DNA from: Callipepla californica brunnescens
Taxonomy: Eukaryota > Chordata > Aves > Galliformes > Odontophoridae
Assembly: GCA_023055505.1 (NCBI GenBank)
Contig: JALIRH010000049.1
Location: 3,534,001-3,598,000, forward strand
Direction: 5' to 3'
Length of the DNA stretch: 64,000 bases
In this document: positions 35,901 to 45,849 of the stretch, in pieces
How positions within the stretch are numbered: the first letter of the stretch is position 1
Layout: each line of letters starts with the position of its first letter
Made by a program: the position numbers and the translations under genes
Notes under the pieces: model-generated
The model's input: only the letters and a program-made list of their open reading frames with translations
Told to the model about the DNA's origin: nothing
The model's database searches: none

Positions 35901-36862
35901 CCTTCAGAGTTGGTGCTCTGTGCAGATGTGGCTTCCTCCTTCTGCCGGCTGCCTGAGGAAATGCCGTGAAAATGATGAGTGTTTGTCAGAATTTCTTGGG
36001 ATGTTTGTCTTGCTTTGAAAAGGCAGAAAGATGTGTGAAGCTTTTGGTGTAGTTTTGTTCATCCTTTATGCCGTTTTTTCAGGGCTTTGTTGAAGAATTC
36101 CCGCAACAACAAGGCGGACATGAGCTGCTTCAGCTGAGCAACCCCAGCTGCCAAGACGTCTGTGGGAAACTTCTGTGATGATGTTGTTCAGCCTTCAGCA
36201 AAAAGACCTCACAGGACTGCTGATAATTGTCACTAGAGGTATTTTTAGAGTAGGCTGTCCTTGGTAGTCTATTCTGCTTAGCTAGCAGGTGTTCCCTTTG
36301 GGCTCTGTGTTATGCAGTGGCCACTCTGATCCGGTGCTCAAAGGAAACTGCACTGTGTGAGCCTCAAGAAATGTAAAAGCAGGAGATGGTCTGTGGCGAG
36401 TGGGAGAGGAAAAGTGCACTTTGAAGCAGGGGACGCCCTGCCTGCACCGCCTTTCACATCCGCCGCTGATGCATTCCTGCCTGTATTTTGTAGGATTAGG
36501 AGGATATCCAAAGTTCCCTCCTCCAGAACGTGTTTCTCACTGCTGTTAATAGTTGGGAGTTGTTTTAAAGTTGTTTTTCTTCAAGGCTCCCAGCCAATGA
36601 TTGTGTGCTATTCTCTGTCCACCCCTGTCCTAAACACTACAAGAATAAGGCAGTCTGGGTAATAAAGGGAGCGTGATTTAACCACACTGGTGTACAGCAT
36701 GACTGTGGCCGTTTTCTCCGATGACAGGGCTTCGGGTACTTTATACTCTGCTGCAAGATGCTGCACAGGAAGAGGCTGCTGCTCAGAGTTTCTGTCAGAC
36801 GTATGTCTGTGATATTCTTCAGCACATCTTCTTTGTTGTAACAGACGCTTCACACACTGCTG
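32945..36862 (+). pseudogene. XPO1: XPO1 (exportin-1/CRM1) partial duplicate, C-terminal block, five exons
   Basis: After a gap of only 57 bases from the previous exon, five further exons match exportin-1: 32945-33023 (LGRIYLDMLNVYKCLSENIS), 33409-33515 (GWVSRSSDPQM), 33902-34096 (DYQRNVPAAREPAVLSAVSV), 34892-35061 (AVNSHCFPAFLAIP) and 36728-36862 (AQEEAAAQSF, VVTDASHTAG). They correspond to roughly residues 745-955. Residues about 386-744 are absent. That stretch holds the groove binding nuclear export signals and its reactive cysteine, so even an in-frame product could not act as a normal exportin. The 34892-35061 exon carries a one-base insertion (near the codon for Asp in LVLD) that leads to a stop at the exon end. 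The last roughly 115 residues, ending in the acidic C-terminal helix region, were not found downstream. I call it a pseudogene, although transcription from the 23.1-kb promoter is possible. Confidence 0.88.
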
Positions 36863-36869
36863 GTAAGAT

Positions 36870-37820
36870 GGTGAGCCAGATGGAAACAAACCTTTCAGAC
36901 GTCAAAATGTTGCATTCTTGTTCTGAATCATAACAGCCGCTTTTTTGTGACAGCAGAAAACAGCACTTGGATATTTGTTGACCAAAACGATGCCGATCTG
37001 TAAATTAAAATGTCACCAAGGTGCCCTTTTTCTCATGTGTTTTTTGTATAAGGAATGTTCTGTGAAATATCCTGCCGTTGTTTCAGCTTTTGGTGGGTCA
37101 TCTTTACGCAGGTTTGCATGAATTGAAAATGAACGCATTTTCAATTGGGTTTTTATTTCATGCCCATTTTTGTGGCTGAGGGGAAAAGAGGCAAAACATA
37201 AACTGTAAAGGACTGTATTGCAAAGCGATACCATTTTCTGTAAGAGTATCCATTCTTAATTTGGGATCACCTTCTTTCTAGCCTGCCCTGCAGTCTGGGA
37301 GAGAAAGTAATGACTACAGCAGTTTTTTAAGCAGAGGATGATAGTGCTGCAATTTTTCGGTCAGTTAGCAGCTCTTTGGACTTGAGTGGGTAAAGGCTGG
37401 GCTTACATGGATTTGCAAGCTGCATGGCAAGTTTGCAGCAAGGTCATGTGCATATCATCCCATTGTAAAGCGACTTCTAAAGAGGATGGGAACACAGAAC
37501 AGTTAGTTGTTTTTACACAGTTCTTTTGCTTTTGTGTGTGTGCTGTCGCTTTGTCAACAGCAGCTTTTTGTTTTCCTCAGTGAGGAGCGTTGCTCATTTG
37601 TGAGCCTTCATTAACTCAGAATGAAATGGTTAAAATATTTATCCTGTTAGAATAGGCTGCGTCTTTTGAACTACTCAGAAAATAAAAATAGAATAAAATA
37701 AACCCTCTGGCTTTGGAGATGACTTTTACTGACTTACATTGTCTGCCATGCAGCAGTGCTTAAAGAACACTGCTTGAAAGCAAAATAAACTTGGTTGACA
37801 TTTATTTTTCTTTCTTTGGC
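36870..37820. other. No gene recognised downstream of the XPO1-like copy
   Basis: I searched for the final XPO1 exons here without success. No repeat family was recognised. AATAAA-like plus-strand words occur at 37679-37700 and could serve as poly(A) signals. Confidence 0.4.
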
Positions 37821-37830
37821 TTATTCTTTT

Positions 37831-38142
37831 ATTGGATGGAAATGCTGTGGTTGCCGTGGTCGTATTAAAGGTTTGTATCCTGAAGGGGTAGGAAGTGTTC
37901 CTTGAGGTGTACGATAACATCGCTTCTGATTTCTCCTGCTCTCAAGGACTCTGGATATGCTCGAAAGCTCACATGAAATAAGTTGGGTTCTGTTTGAAAG
38001 CGTAGTAGCTGTTTTGAGTTAACACCATGACTAAAAAATACTCCATACTGCGTTGCTATGACATGCCACTGATAAGGTCCTCTTGCTCTCAGTGTGTGTA
38101 CTCTTTGTGTTTCTTCCAAGGAGTTACTGAACTGTATCTTGA
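37831..38142 (-). CDS. Terminal coding exon of an unidentified gene
   Basis: On the minus strand, an acceptor (CGATTTTTAG) at 38143-38144 opens a reading frame of about 91 codons that ends in TAA at 37865-37867. An AATAAA poly(A) signal follows some 30 bases later (TTTATT on plus, about 37831). The peptide looks like genuine protein, not low-complexity: it includes VHTLRARGPYQWHVIATQYG, VFFSHGVNSKQLLRF and LFHVSFRAYPESLRAGEIRS, then DVIVHLKEHFLPL. I do not recognise the family; the alternating hydrophobic pattern would fit a beta-sandwich (guess). Upstream exons, expected at higher coordinates, were not found, so it may be a fragment brought in by duplication. It converges with the XPO1-like copy. 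Confidence 0.45.
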
Positions 38143-38741
38143 CTAAAAATCGATACCAGTGCATATTAATGACACATAGACCAGATGTGCAGTTGTTTTT
38201 TTACCTCAAGTTTTGTAGTTAAGTGATTTTCACGGATGTATGAAGTACAGATGAAACCTTAAGTGTGAACACTAAGGTGCTGTGTAGTCTTGGCTTCCCT
38301 GTGCTCGCAGCGTGCCTGCAGAGACACCGCGTTGTGGAAACGGCAGCACGCTGTCCTTGCTGCCTTAAGAACAGAAAGCTGAGTGCTGGCTGTGAACAGG
38401 AGCTCAGAGAAACCAATGGCAGTGGCATCTGGGGGCTGCAGATGTGACAGCCCTCCATGAAGCACTGTGTGCTGCAGTGTGATCAATCTTTTGTAATTCT
38501 GGGGCTGTAACGCAGCATTCCAGACAGGGGGCAAACTCTGTTCTTAGTGATGTAGCTGCACACCTGGTGGACGTGTTCTATCACAAACATCAGTATCCTC
38601 CCCTCAAGTGATTCAGCGTCTGATTGAATTTAAGTCAGCAGACGCTCCCCGGCACAGCCAGCGCTGTTTGCTCATTGCTTTCCACATTTTGATTGTAATA
38701 AAATATTGGAAAACTCTGATTGGATTCCGGGCATTTTTGAC

Positions 38742-38875
38742 ACCTCTATCCCTAGCCCCTCTAACCCTGGCTGCTAACACCCTAGCCCCACTAACCCAGG
38801 CCCCTCTAACCCTGCCTGCTCAAACAGTTGTCCCTCTAAACCTAGCCCCTCAAACCCAAGAGCTAGGCCTAGCCT
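38742..38875 (-). repeat. Telomere-like array, C-strand copy of the 21-kb family
   Basis: CCTCTATCCCTAGCCCCTCT, AACCCTGGCTGCTAACACCC, TAGCCCCACTAACCCAGG and CCCTCTAAACCTAGCCCC. Reverse-complemented, these are the TTAGAGGGGCTAGGG words of 20961-21693. The array is short and diverged. Confidence 0.85.
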
Positions 38876-39034
38876 GAGCCCGAGAACGATGTAGTTTGTA
38901 GAAGTCTCAAAATAGATATCTAAATGCTTTGTCTAAAACCTTTGCAGTTTGTGCAAATTGTAACCAACCGTAACAGTGCTGTGAGTTTGTGACAAGCGTC
39001 CAAAGCAGTTCGTGCTTCGGAACCTACCCGCACA

Positions 39035-39068
39035 TCCACCTCTAGAGATCATCTAGTCCAACTCTAGC
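39035..39068 (-). mobile_element. CR1 tail fragment
   Basis: CACCTCTAGAGATCATCTAG TCCAACTCTAG is the reverse complement of the CR1 3' end. Only about 30 bases remain. Confidence 0.55.
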
Positions 39069-39079
39069 GTTTACTATTC

Positions 39080-40490
39080 GAGGTCCCACAGCTGCCAGAG
39101 CTGAAGAGCAGCATGGGTTGATGCTGCAGCACCTCGGTGGCGGGAGCCCCAGGAGCCCGGGATCACCTGCATCACTGCCACACGGCCAAACCAAACCCAG
39201 CACACCACCAGCACTCTGTGGCTTTCATCTTTTCCCTCCCCACACTGTTTTCTTTGCCATCCCAAAGCAGTACCAAGGATTACCTCCTCGTCCCTACAGC
39301 TCTTTCTTCCCACAGGAGTTGCAGACCGTGTGGTTCTGCTGCTGGAGAGCAACTTTTGTTACCCACTGCGTGTTTCAGTATCCTTTCCCCTTGTTACTTG
39401 TTTCCCGCAGTTGTTAGCACATCTTCACAGCCAGCTAGCAAGGACAGCTTCTCAAACACATCCCTGTTCATTGCTTTGTTCTTGTTTTTAAACATGCACA
39501 CACCACATACTGCCTCCTCTGCACAGGTTTCCTTCTCTGTGGTCACACACCAGGGTAAGAAACAAGGTGCAGATCCCTTTTTCCATGACACTGACAGGAA
39601 ACAAGATGACTGTAGAAGAAAAAAAACTGGAAGAAACACATTTGCAGTCATACAGGAAAGAAAATCCAAAGGCAACACAAATCCCAACCATATTTTGAAG
39701 ATGTGACCAAGTCATCGTGCCTCAGCACAAAGTGCAGGCTGAACTCTCGAACACCACAGCTTTCAGCTGTGGACCCAGCACACAGAGATGCTAAAAGCAA
39801 ACACGGAGAGCGTCGCTCTGCATTACAGCTTTACAGGTAACATTCTCTAAGCAGAGAAACGCAAATCCCAATTCATCTCTTTCAGTGCAGGAACCATCTC
39901 AGACACACAGCACCCTACAACCTCCAGGTGAGCGACAGCAGCCAAGGAGGACTTTGGGCTCTGCAGGGTCCCAGTGTGGAGCGTTACACACAGGAACAGC
40001 TGGGAATAAAGATGATGGCAGAGGTACAGAGCTACCCACCATCCAGTAGCACACAAGAATTCAGATAAAAACTGCTTATTAAGAGAAGAAAACTGTAATG
40101 GTAATGACAGCATGTAATATAATACACATACACACACACTGTACAAAACAAGGGGTGTGCAGTGCAGTTGCTCACTCTCCACTGAGTGATGCCCAGCCCA
40201 TCCCCAAATTTCAGTTGCTTCTTTCCAGCCAACTCCCCACCGGTTTTCCAGCTCTATGGCGTGATGTCACCTGGTATGGAATAGCTCTTTGGCAGCTGTC
40301 CTGGTTCTGTCCCCTCCCAGCTCCTTGTGCTGATAGAAGCAGGGGGACAGATTTAGACCAGGCACTCCAAAGGAAACAATGTACACGCTCAGTTATGCTG
40401 AGTGCTTCCCCATGAAACTCAGAAATCTCCCCTGGTTATCGTTTCCTCGCTTAGCACCCCTGTACATACCACTGAGCAACAGAGCAGAGC
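39080..40490. other. No gene recognised
   Basis: Open frames of 189 codons on plus (39137-39706) and 111 on minus (39847-40182) lack recognisable domains and splice context. A short CA tract lies at about 40127-40138. Confidence 0.45.
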
Positions 40491-40499
40491 ATTAAGGAA

Positions 40500-40680
40500 C
40501 AGTATGGACCCACACTGGTCAATAGAGACCCATAGGAACCAGTACATGGCAGTATGAACCACTACAACCCCGTGAGAACCGGTAGGACTCAACAGTACAC
40601 ATTTCTCCACCACCTTCTCCCACACATGTCTGGATCAGTATGGACCAGTAGGAACCAGTAGGGACCCGCAGTGGCTCCTC
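40500..40680. repeat. Degenerate 10-bp minisatellite (GGACCAGTAG-type)
   Basis: Recurring words ACAGTATGGACC, TAGAGACCCATAGGAACC, GTATGAACCACTAC and TGGACCAGTAGGAACCAGTA. It looks like a diverged relative of the GACCCATAGA minisatellite. Confidence 0.6.
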
Positions 40681-41298
40681 CAAATGCTTGCTGATTGCTT
40701 GGAAGCCCAAACCCTTCCAGCCTCCAAGCTGGAGGCAGCCTGGGGACAATGTCTCCTGGTCCCATCGTGCAGTGCCCGAGCGAGAGGATGACCCGAGCTG
40801 GCTGCACAAGACTCATCTGAATTTCTGTTATTTGACTTCAGATATCCCCATTGGGTGACTCTGGTGTTGGTTTCCTAGAATTTGGAACCGAGAGGTGACC
40901 ACGCCCTTTGCTTAAGATGAGGGCACAGAAGCGATGGGAGAACTCACTGAGGTCACAGTCGTTGCCGGGGTGGGAGCATTTGCTGCACAGGAGGTGAGCA
41001 GATCTGGTGGTCTGGTGAGCGTGCTGCACACCGAGACTGAGCTCTGGGCATTCTTGTACAGTGATCACCCTAAGACAGCCCATCAGAAGCAGCACTGCGG
41101 CGTGTGCGTGAGCTGGGCACAGCTTAGGCTGAGCAGGCCGAACAGGTGAGCTGGGCTTGGTGCTGGGTGGTCGCCGCGAGGTGTCTCAGAAGAAAAGCTG
41201 GGCTGGGGAGGAGTTCCCAGCTCCAGCGGCACCCCTCTGTCCGGCTGCTGCTGGCTGCTGCTGGCTGTGAAATCAACACGCCATCTGTTGTTGTAGGG

Positions 41299-43156
41299 AT
41301 GGAGCCTGCGCGTCCATGGCACAGTGCTGGGCATGGGGGGAAACGGAAAGCCCCTGCAGGTAAGAGCCTCCTGGGAGCCGTGGTGTGGGTACATGAAGGG
41401 CTGCATGAAGGGCTGCGTGTGACGGAGGAGAGAGGAAAGGACACTGCACATCTGTGCTGACTGCAGAAATGGAGCAGGGCTGGAGCAGTGCAAAGGCCAA
41501 TGGAAGAAGCTAGGCTTGAAGATGAGCAGTTGGTGTTTGGCTGTGCTAACATCATTCTCCCAAGATATGCTCTCCAAATAATTCTTGTTTCCTTTCTGTC
41601 AGAGGCTGATGTCAGTGGCCTTCCTCTGAAGCGCAGCTTTGCGGAAAGGCAGGGAAGGACCATGGAGTGTGGCACGGCCCCCAAGAGAGGTACAGACACA
41701 CAACAGGCATCATGGGTTTGGTGCACTGTCTTTCTAGTTGGGTTTTCTGTCTGTTCCTTGCTGGAACTGTTGTTGTTGCGTGTTGCTTGGGGTCTGAATC
41801 CCTGAGCTTTACAGTTCCCTTTCCTGTCCTGATTTCAAAAGTGAACCCACAGTTCACCCGAGATCCTAAGATCCATGGCCGTGAACGCTCCAGATGGGAT
41901 TTGCGAGTCCTGTGGCTCACTGTGCAGGCCTTTTGCGGTGCTGGACTCTCTTTCAACCTTGTTGCTTCTCTTTTCTTGATGATGACAGGGAGAGTCGCTG
42001 AGAGAAGCGGAAGGAGCCGTGTTAATGAGATCTGTTCTAAGAAAGTCCATCAAAGAACAGAATTCAGAGCCCACGACGAGAGCAGAGGGCTTCCTGACAG
42101 AGCAGGTCCCAGCCCAGGAGGAAGACCTTCCCCTGCAGTGAACCCCCACTCTCTCTCCAAGACCCTGGCTGGAAGAAAGCGCAAGGGCTTGGAGGAAGAG
42201 AAACAAATGTCAGAGCGGCTCCCTGCCCATAAGAGAGTGAGGGGTGAGCACAGCGGGGAGATGTGCCAAAGAAGAGGGAGTGTGCCTATTCCAGCAGCAC
42301 ACCCTGGGCCTGCTCCAGAATGGATCTCCAAGAAAAGAGGTGAGAAAGTGCTGAGGAACCTTTTCTGCTTAGCTGCTGCCCTTGGTGTGCACACTGAGAT
42401 TGCTTAGGGTTTGCTTTTTCCTTCTCTGGAGAGGGGAAAAGAACTGAAGGCTACAGAGTCCAAAGGCAAGGCTGTGCCAGAGTGCATAACCCATCCTCTT
42501 CCATTCACTACAAGACGGTCTTCTGCACGGCACCTGGGAACGTTGTTCACTGAGAGGCTTCCTAGCCCAATTTCCTTTGTCTTGTTTCTGCCATCTGTTT
42601 GGATGGTACCCACGTTCCTGCAGTTTTGATGTTGACAACGTGAATTCATCTGTTTTTTCTCACTCTTTAGCAAAGATCAGAGAACAGAGAAGAAGACGAC
42701 AAGAGTGGAGGGAAGAAATGAGAAGGGCTTCTCAGAGAGCTGCTGCTATACGTGCGGAGGTGAGTCCTGGGTGAACACAGGCATATGCTCTCTTGTCCTC
42801 AGTGCACACAAGAGATGGTAAAACCCCAAGGGAAGTGATGTAATAGAAAAGCAGCCAGCTGGGTGCTGGGTCCGGTCCTGTTCCACATCGTCATCTGTGA
42901 CCTTGATGAGGGGATAAGAATGTGCAGCAGTACAGGTTGGGGGATCTCTCCTAAGATTGTTTCTGTCCTATTTCTACATTTGCTTTATTTCTTTCTAGTC
43001 CGAAATGAACAGCCTGGTGGAGGCGATGCAGAGGCTGCGGCTGAGCGACTGATGGGAGGAGCAGCAGAAGGCAGCGGCTGCAGCGCGTTACAGGGCAGCG
43101 CTCCGAGTGCAGCCCAACTTGGCACTCCAAGTCTTTTTTTGGTTGTACTCAATAAA
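41299..43156 (+). CDS. Five-exon gene for a 213-residue basic protein of unknown family
   Basis: Exons: 41299-41359 (ATG start), 41603-41689, 41989-42339, 42671-42759 and 42999-43052 (TGA). All have AG acceptors and GT donors (GTAAGA, GTACAG, GTGAGA, GTGAGT), the phases 1,1,1,0 agree, and the coding total is 642 bases. AATAAA at 43151-43156 gives a plausible 3' end. The product is rich in Arg, Lys, Ser and Glu. Basic clusters that could be nuclear localisation signals include GKRKAPAE and LPLKRSF near the N-terminus, AGRKRKGLEEEKQ and AHKRVRG mid-protein, and KKRAKIREQRRRRQEWREEM near residue 170, which starts a likely charged helix. It ends in SEMNSLVEAMQRLRLSD, an amphipathic-looking tail. 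An alternative donor at 42244 would remove 32 codons without changing frame. No signal peptide or membrane segment. I do not recognise the family; nuclear location is inference. The first exon is the least certain, since an acceptor-like TAG sits just before the ATG. Confidence 0.6.
42850..42935 (+). mobile_element. CR1 LINE reverse transcriptase fragment
   Basis: It encodes LGPVLFHIVICDLDEGI, the CR1 reverse-transcriptase block just before the FADD motif. It is a short relic lying in the last intron of the five-exon gene. Confidence 0.75.
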
Positions 43157-43159
43157 CAA

Positions 43160-43950
43160 TCACGGTTATGGATTCACAAAGAGCCCATGGCCCAATTTGT
43201 CCATTTCATAGCTGAAATATTGGATGATGCACGCTGGGAGGAAGCCAATTTGATCAGCCTTTCCAGTAGACTGCCTTGGTAACTGTGATCGTTGTCAAGT
43301 TGATTGGTTTCATCATGATGGGGCTCACACATCCTCAAGAGTAGAGGCCTTGCAGAGAACAGGATTCAGCTGGATAAGTCCCAAGAGACATTAAGAATGA
43401 TGGGATAACATCTGCACAGCAGCAGCTGGAGAATTTCTGCCAGTTCTGGGAAGATGCTGCCCAAGAAGCACCACCTAGAACTGTATAAATGGATGGATGG
43501 ATGGATGGATGGGTGGGTGGATGGATGGATGAAGGAGGGAGAGACAGCAGACACAGAAAATTGGGTTTGTTATAAAGGGCAGTTTGTGTTGGAACTGTGT
43601 AGGGATGGTCTTGTAGCAACTCATAACAAGTATGGGATTGAGGGTCACAAGGTTCCTCCTGTGAGATGCTCTGCTCTTTCCTTTTTGGATCGACCCAGCA
43701 GCGGCTGCTCAATGCCATCTCGCCTTCAGCATTTGCTGTAAGGGCTTTGGTTAATTGGACATTCGCTCATTTGATTTGAATTACTAGATTTTATTCTAAT
43801 TACACTGTATAATACTGTGTTATTTTGCTTTCTTATATCTTATTTAGTAAATTAGCCTTCCTCCTCAGATCGTTGCCGCTGTTTTGTTTCTAGGCCCATC
43901 TCCCTTTTCCCTTTCCCCCTTCCCCTTTCCTGGGGTATGGGTCCGCGTGT
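43160..43950. other. No gene recognised
   Basis: It contains the GGAT microsatellite and a pyrimidine-rich tract at about 43898-43932 (CTTTTCCCTTTCCCCC-type). Open frames are unsupported. Confidence 0.45.
43489..43532. repeat. (GGAT)n microsatellite
   Basis: About eleven GGAT units with two GGGT variants in the middle. Confidence 0.95.
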
Positions 43951-43959
43951 CCCTTGCGC

Positions 43960-44268
43960 CAACTGTCACAGAAACAGGCCAAACCAGCCCGTAAACAGTT
44001 GACAATGGCAGTGGACACGGCTTGGGGTTATCCCAGATACGTGTACAGACTGGGAGAAGAGCTCCAAGAGAAGCTCTGGGGAAAAGGACTTGGGAGCCCT
44101 GATGGACAAAGAGCTGGGCAGGGTGCGCACGTAGCCCTGAAGGTACTCAAGGCCAGGTTGGGTAAGGCACTGAGCAACATGATGTAGTGGGTGGCAACCT
44201 GAGCATGGCAGCCAGTAGGAAGGAATCTTTAAGGTCCTTTCCATCTCAAGAGGTTCCATGATTTCACG
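43960..44268 (+). mobile_element. CR1 LINE 3' portion
   Basis: GGACTTGGGAGCCCTGATGG, AGGCCAGGTTGGGTAAGGCA, CTGAGCAACATGATGTAGTG, then TTAAGGTCCTTTCCATCTCA and a GTTCCATGATTTCA tail. The block is a diverged, deleted CR1 copy. Confidence 0.82.
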
Positions 44269-44840
44269 TGTCTATGGTAAGGGCCACCAAGAAGGAAGCT
44301 CTTGGTCCAGCACCCAGTCACTTACAGCTCCGCCTGGGACACTGGTGCATATTGCCTGCTTCTCTCTGCAGCCACAGGGATGCCACTGTAGATACACGAG
44401 GACAGCTGTGAAATCACATGAGAGCCAAGGGCTACAAGGAGCGTAGAGATACAGTAGGGCAGCATGGAAGTGGAAAGAGAGCTGCACACAAAAGACCACG
44501 TCATGCCCCTGCCCATCACCATGGCCCCAGCACAGCAACAGCCCCAGCTCAATGGGCACAGTGGGAGCCCAGCAGGCAGAGTGGAGCATCAGCCAGGAAT
44601 CCCAGGGCTGCTGCTCCTCTTGTTGGCTGGGCTCCTGGTCTCTGAAATCATCCTGCATCATGGGTTTGCTCCACAAGATCCAGAGAAAAAGGGATGACAT
44701 GGGTGCTGAAGCAAAGGAATTTCTCCTGGCTTGTGTATTGTGTTTACCTACGGAGGAAGCCTGCTTCTGTACATACATGAGTTGACTGGGTCCAAATGAA
44801 TAATTAACCAGCAGGAGGCAAAGAATAAATACATTTGAAT

Positions 44841-45846
44841 TCAAAACCAAGTTATAAATAATATGAAGAAAGACACATATGACCAAAATATTGTTCTACT
44901 CTTGTTCTTATGCTCTAAGATTCTTCTAAGTGTCCTCAGTGCATCCTCGAGCTCTTGGTTCCTCATGGTGTAGATGGATTCCCAGTGGGAGGTACCACCG
45001 AGTACAGAAGTGCCACCACCAGGTCCACGGATGCTGAGGATACAGAGGAGGGCTTCAGGAAGGCAAACATCACAGTGCTGCCAAACAGGGAGAGCACGGC
45101 CAGGTGAGGGAGGCACGTGGAGAAGGCTTTGTGCCGGCCCTGCTCAGAGGGCATCCTCAGCACAGCCCTGAAGATCTGCACGTAGGACAGCACAATGAAA
45201 AGAAAACAGCCAAGAACTAATGTAAAACCAAAAGCAAAACACCAGGTTTCCCTGAGGTAATCCGATTGTGAGCAGGAGAGCTTGCGGATGTGGGCAATTT
45301 CACAGAAGATCTGATCCACGGTATTGCCATGGCACAGCGGTATAGAAAATGGAGGGGAGGGGAGGGGAGGGGAGGGGAGGGGAGGGGAAGGGAAGGGAAG
45401 GGAAGGGAAGGGAAGGGAAGGGAAGGGAAGGGAAGGGAAGGGAAGGGAAGGGAAGGGAAGGGAAGGGAAGGGAAGGGAAGGGAAGGGAAGGGAAGGGAAG
45501 GGAAGGGAAGGGAAGGGAAGGGAAGGGAAGGGAAGGGAAGGGAAGGGAAGGGAAGGGAAGGGAAGGGAAGGGAAGGGAAGGGAAGCATGTGCAGCACATC
45601 CCAAGTAGGAGATGGCCCTGGTGTCCCAGAGGGCATTGGCCACGGCTTTGGAGTGAAGTTGAGGAGAAAGAAGTCCATGGGGGTGTGCAGGCCGTGGTCG
45701 CAGGCTGCGGCTGTGCTGCTGAGGCCGTTGCCCAGGAGGGCAGCCAGGGAGATGCCCAGGAAGAGCCAGAAGTGCAGGAGCTGCAGCTGCCGCGTGTCTG
45801 CCAACGCCAGCAGGAGGAACTCGCTGATGGAGCTGCTGTTGGGCAT
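44841..45846 (-). pseudogene. Olfactory receptor pseudogene (bird OR14-like) split by a microsatellite
   Basis: Olfactory receptors are single-exon seven-helix GPCRs. Read on the minus strand, an ATG at 45846 gives the N-terminus (MPNSSSISEFLLLALADTRQ) and TM1, then GNG, TM2 (HTPMDFFLL) and the WDTRAISYLGCAAHA block. From 45585 to 45351 a pentamer repeat replaces what should be TM3-TM4, including the DRY-type motif. Normal sequence resumes with FSIPLCHGNTVDQIFCEIAH, TM5, SEQGRHKAFSTCLPHLAVLS (TM6 entry) and TM7. A deletion at the NPxxY motif changes frame, after which TMRNQELEDALRTLRR continues in another frame to a stop near 44841. A further deletion follows TM2 (LLNF joins directly to a PK(A)MA block). 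The copy is dead. Resemblance to the large bird OR14-like (gamma-c) group is from memory of the motifs. Confidence 0.9.
45351..45585 (+). repeat. GGGGA / GGGAA pentanucleotide array, about 47 units
   Basis: About seven GGGGA units are followed by about forty uninterrupted GGGAA (AAGGG) units. The purine-only strand is plus. The switch from GGGGA to GGGAA occurs near 45388. The 5-base period keeps all frames free of stops, so the receptor frame reads through as Pro/Phe/Ser-rich peptide. Confidence 0.97.
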
Positions 45847-45849
45847 TTG

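Noticed and set aside
26884..36862. Calling the XPO1-like copy a functional exportin gene
   Set aside because: The central NES-binding part and both termini are missing, one exon has a one-base insertion leading to a stop and another has a frame-breaking end.
39137..39706. 189-codon open frame
   Set aside because: Composition-driven, without conserved-looking motifs; an overlapping minus-strand frame is open too.
44253..44900. Plus-strand frames of 75-77 codons with a hydrophobic leucine run
   Set aside because: Several overlapping frames are open on both strands and none has a recognisable domain.
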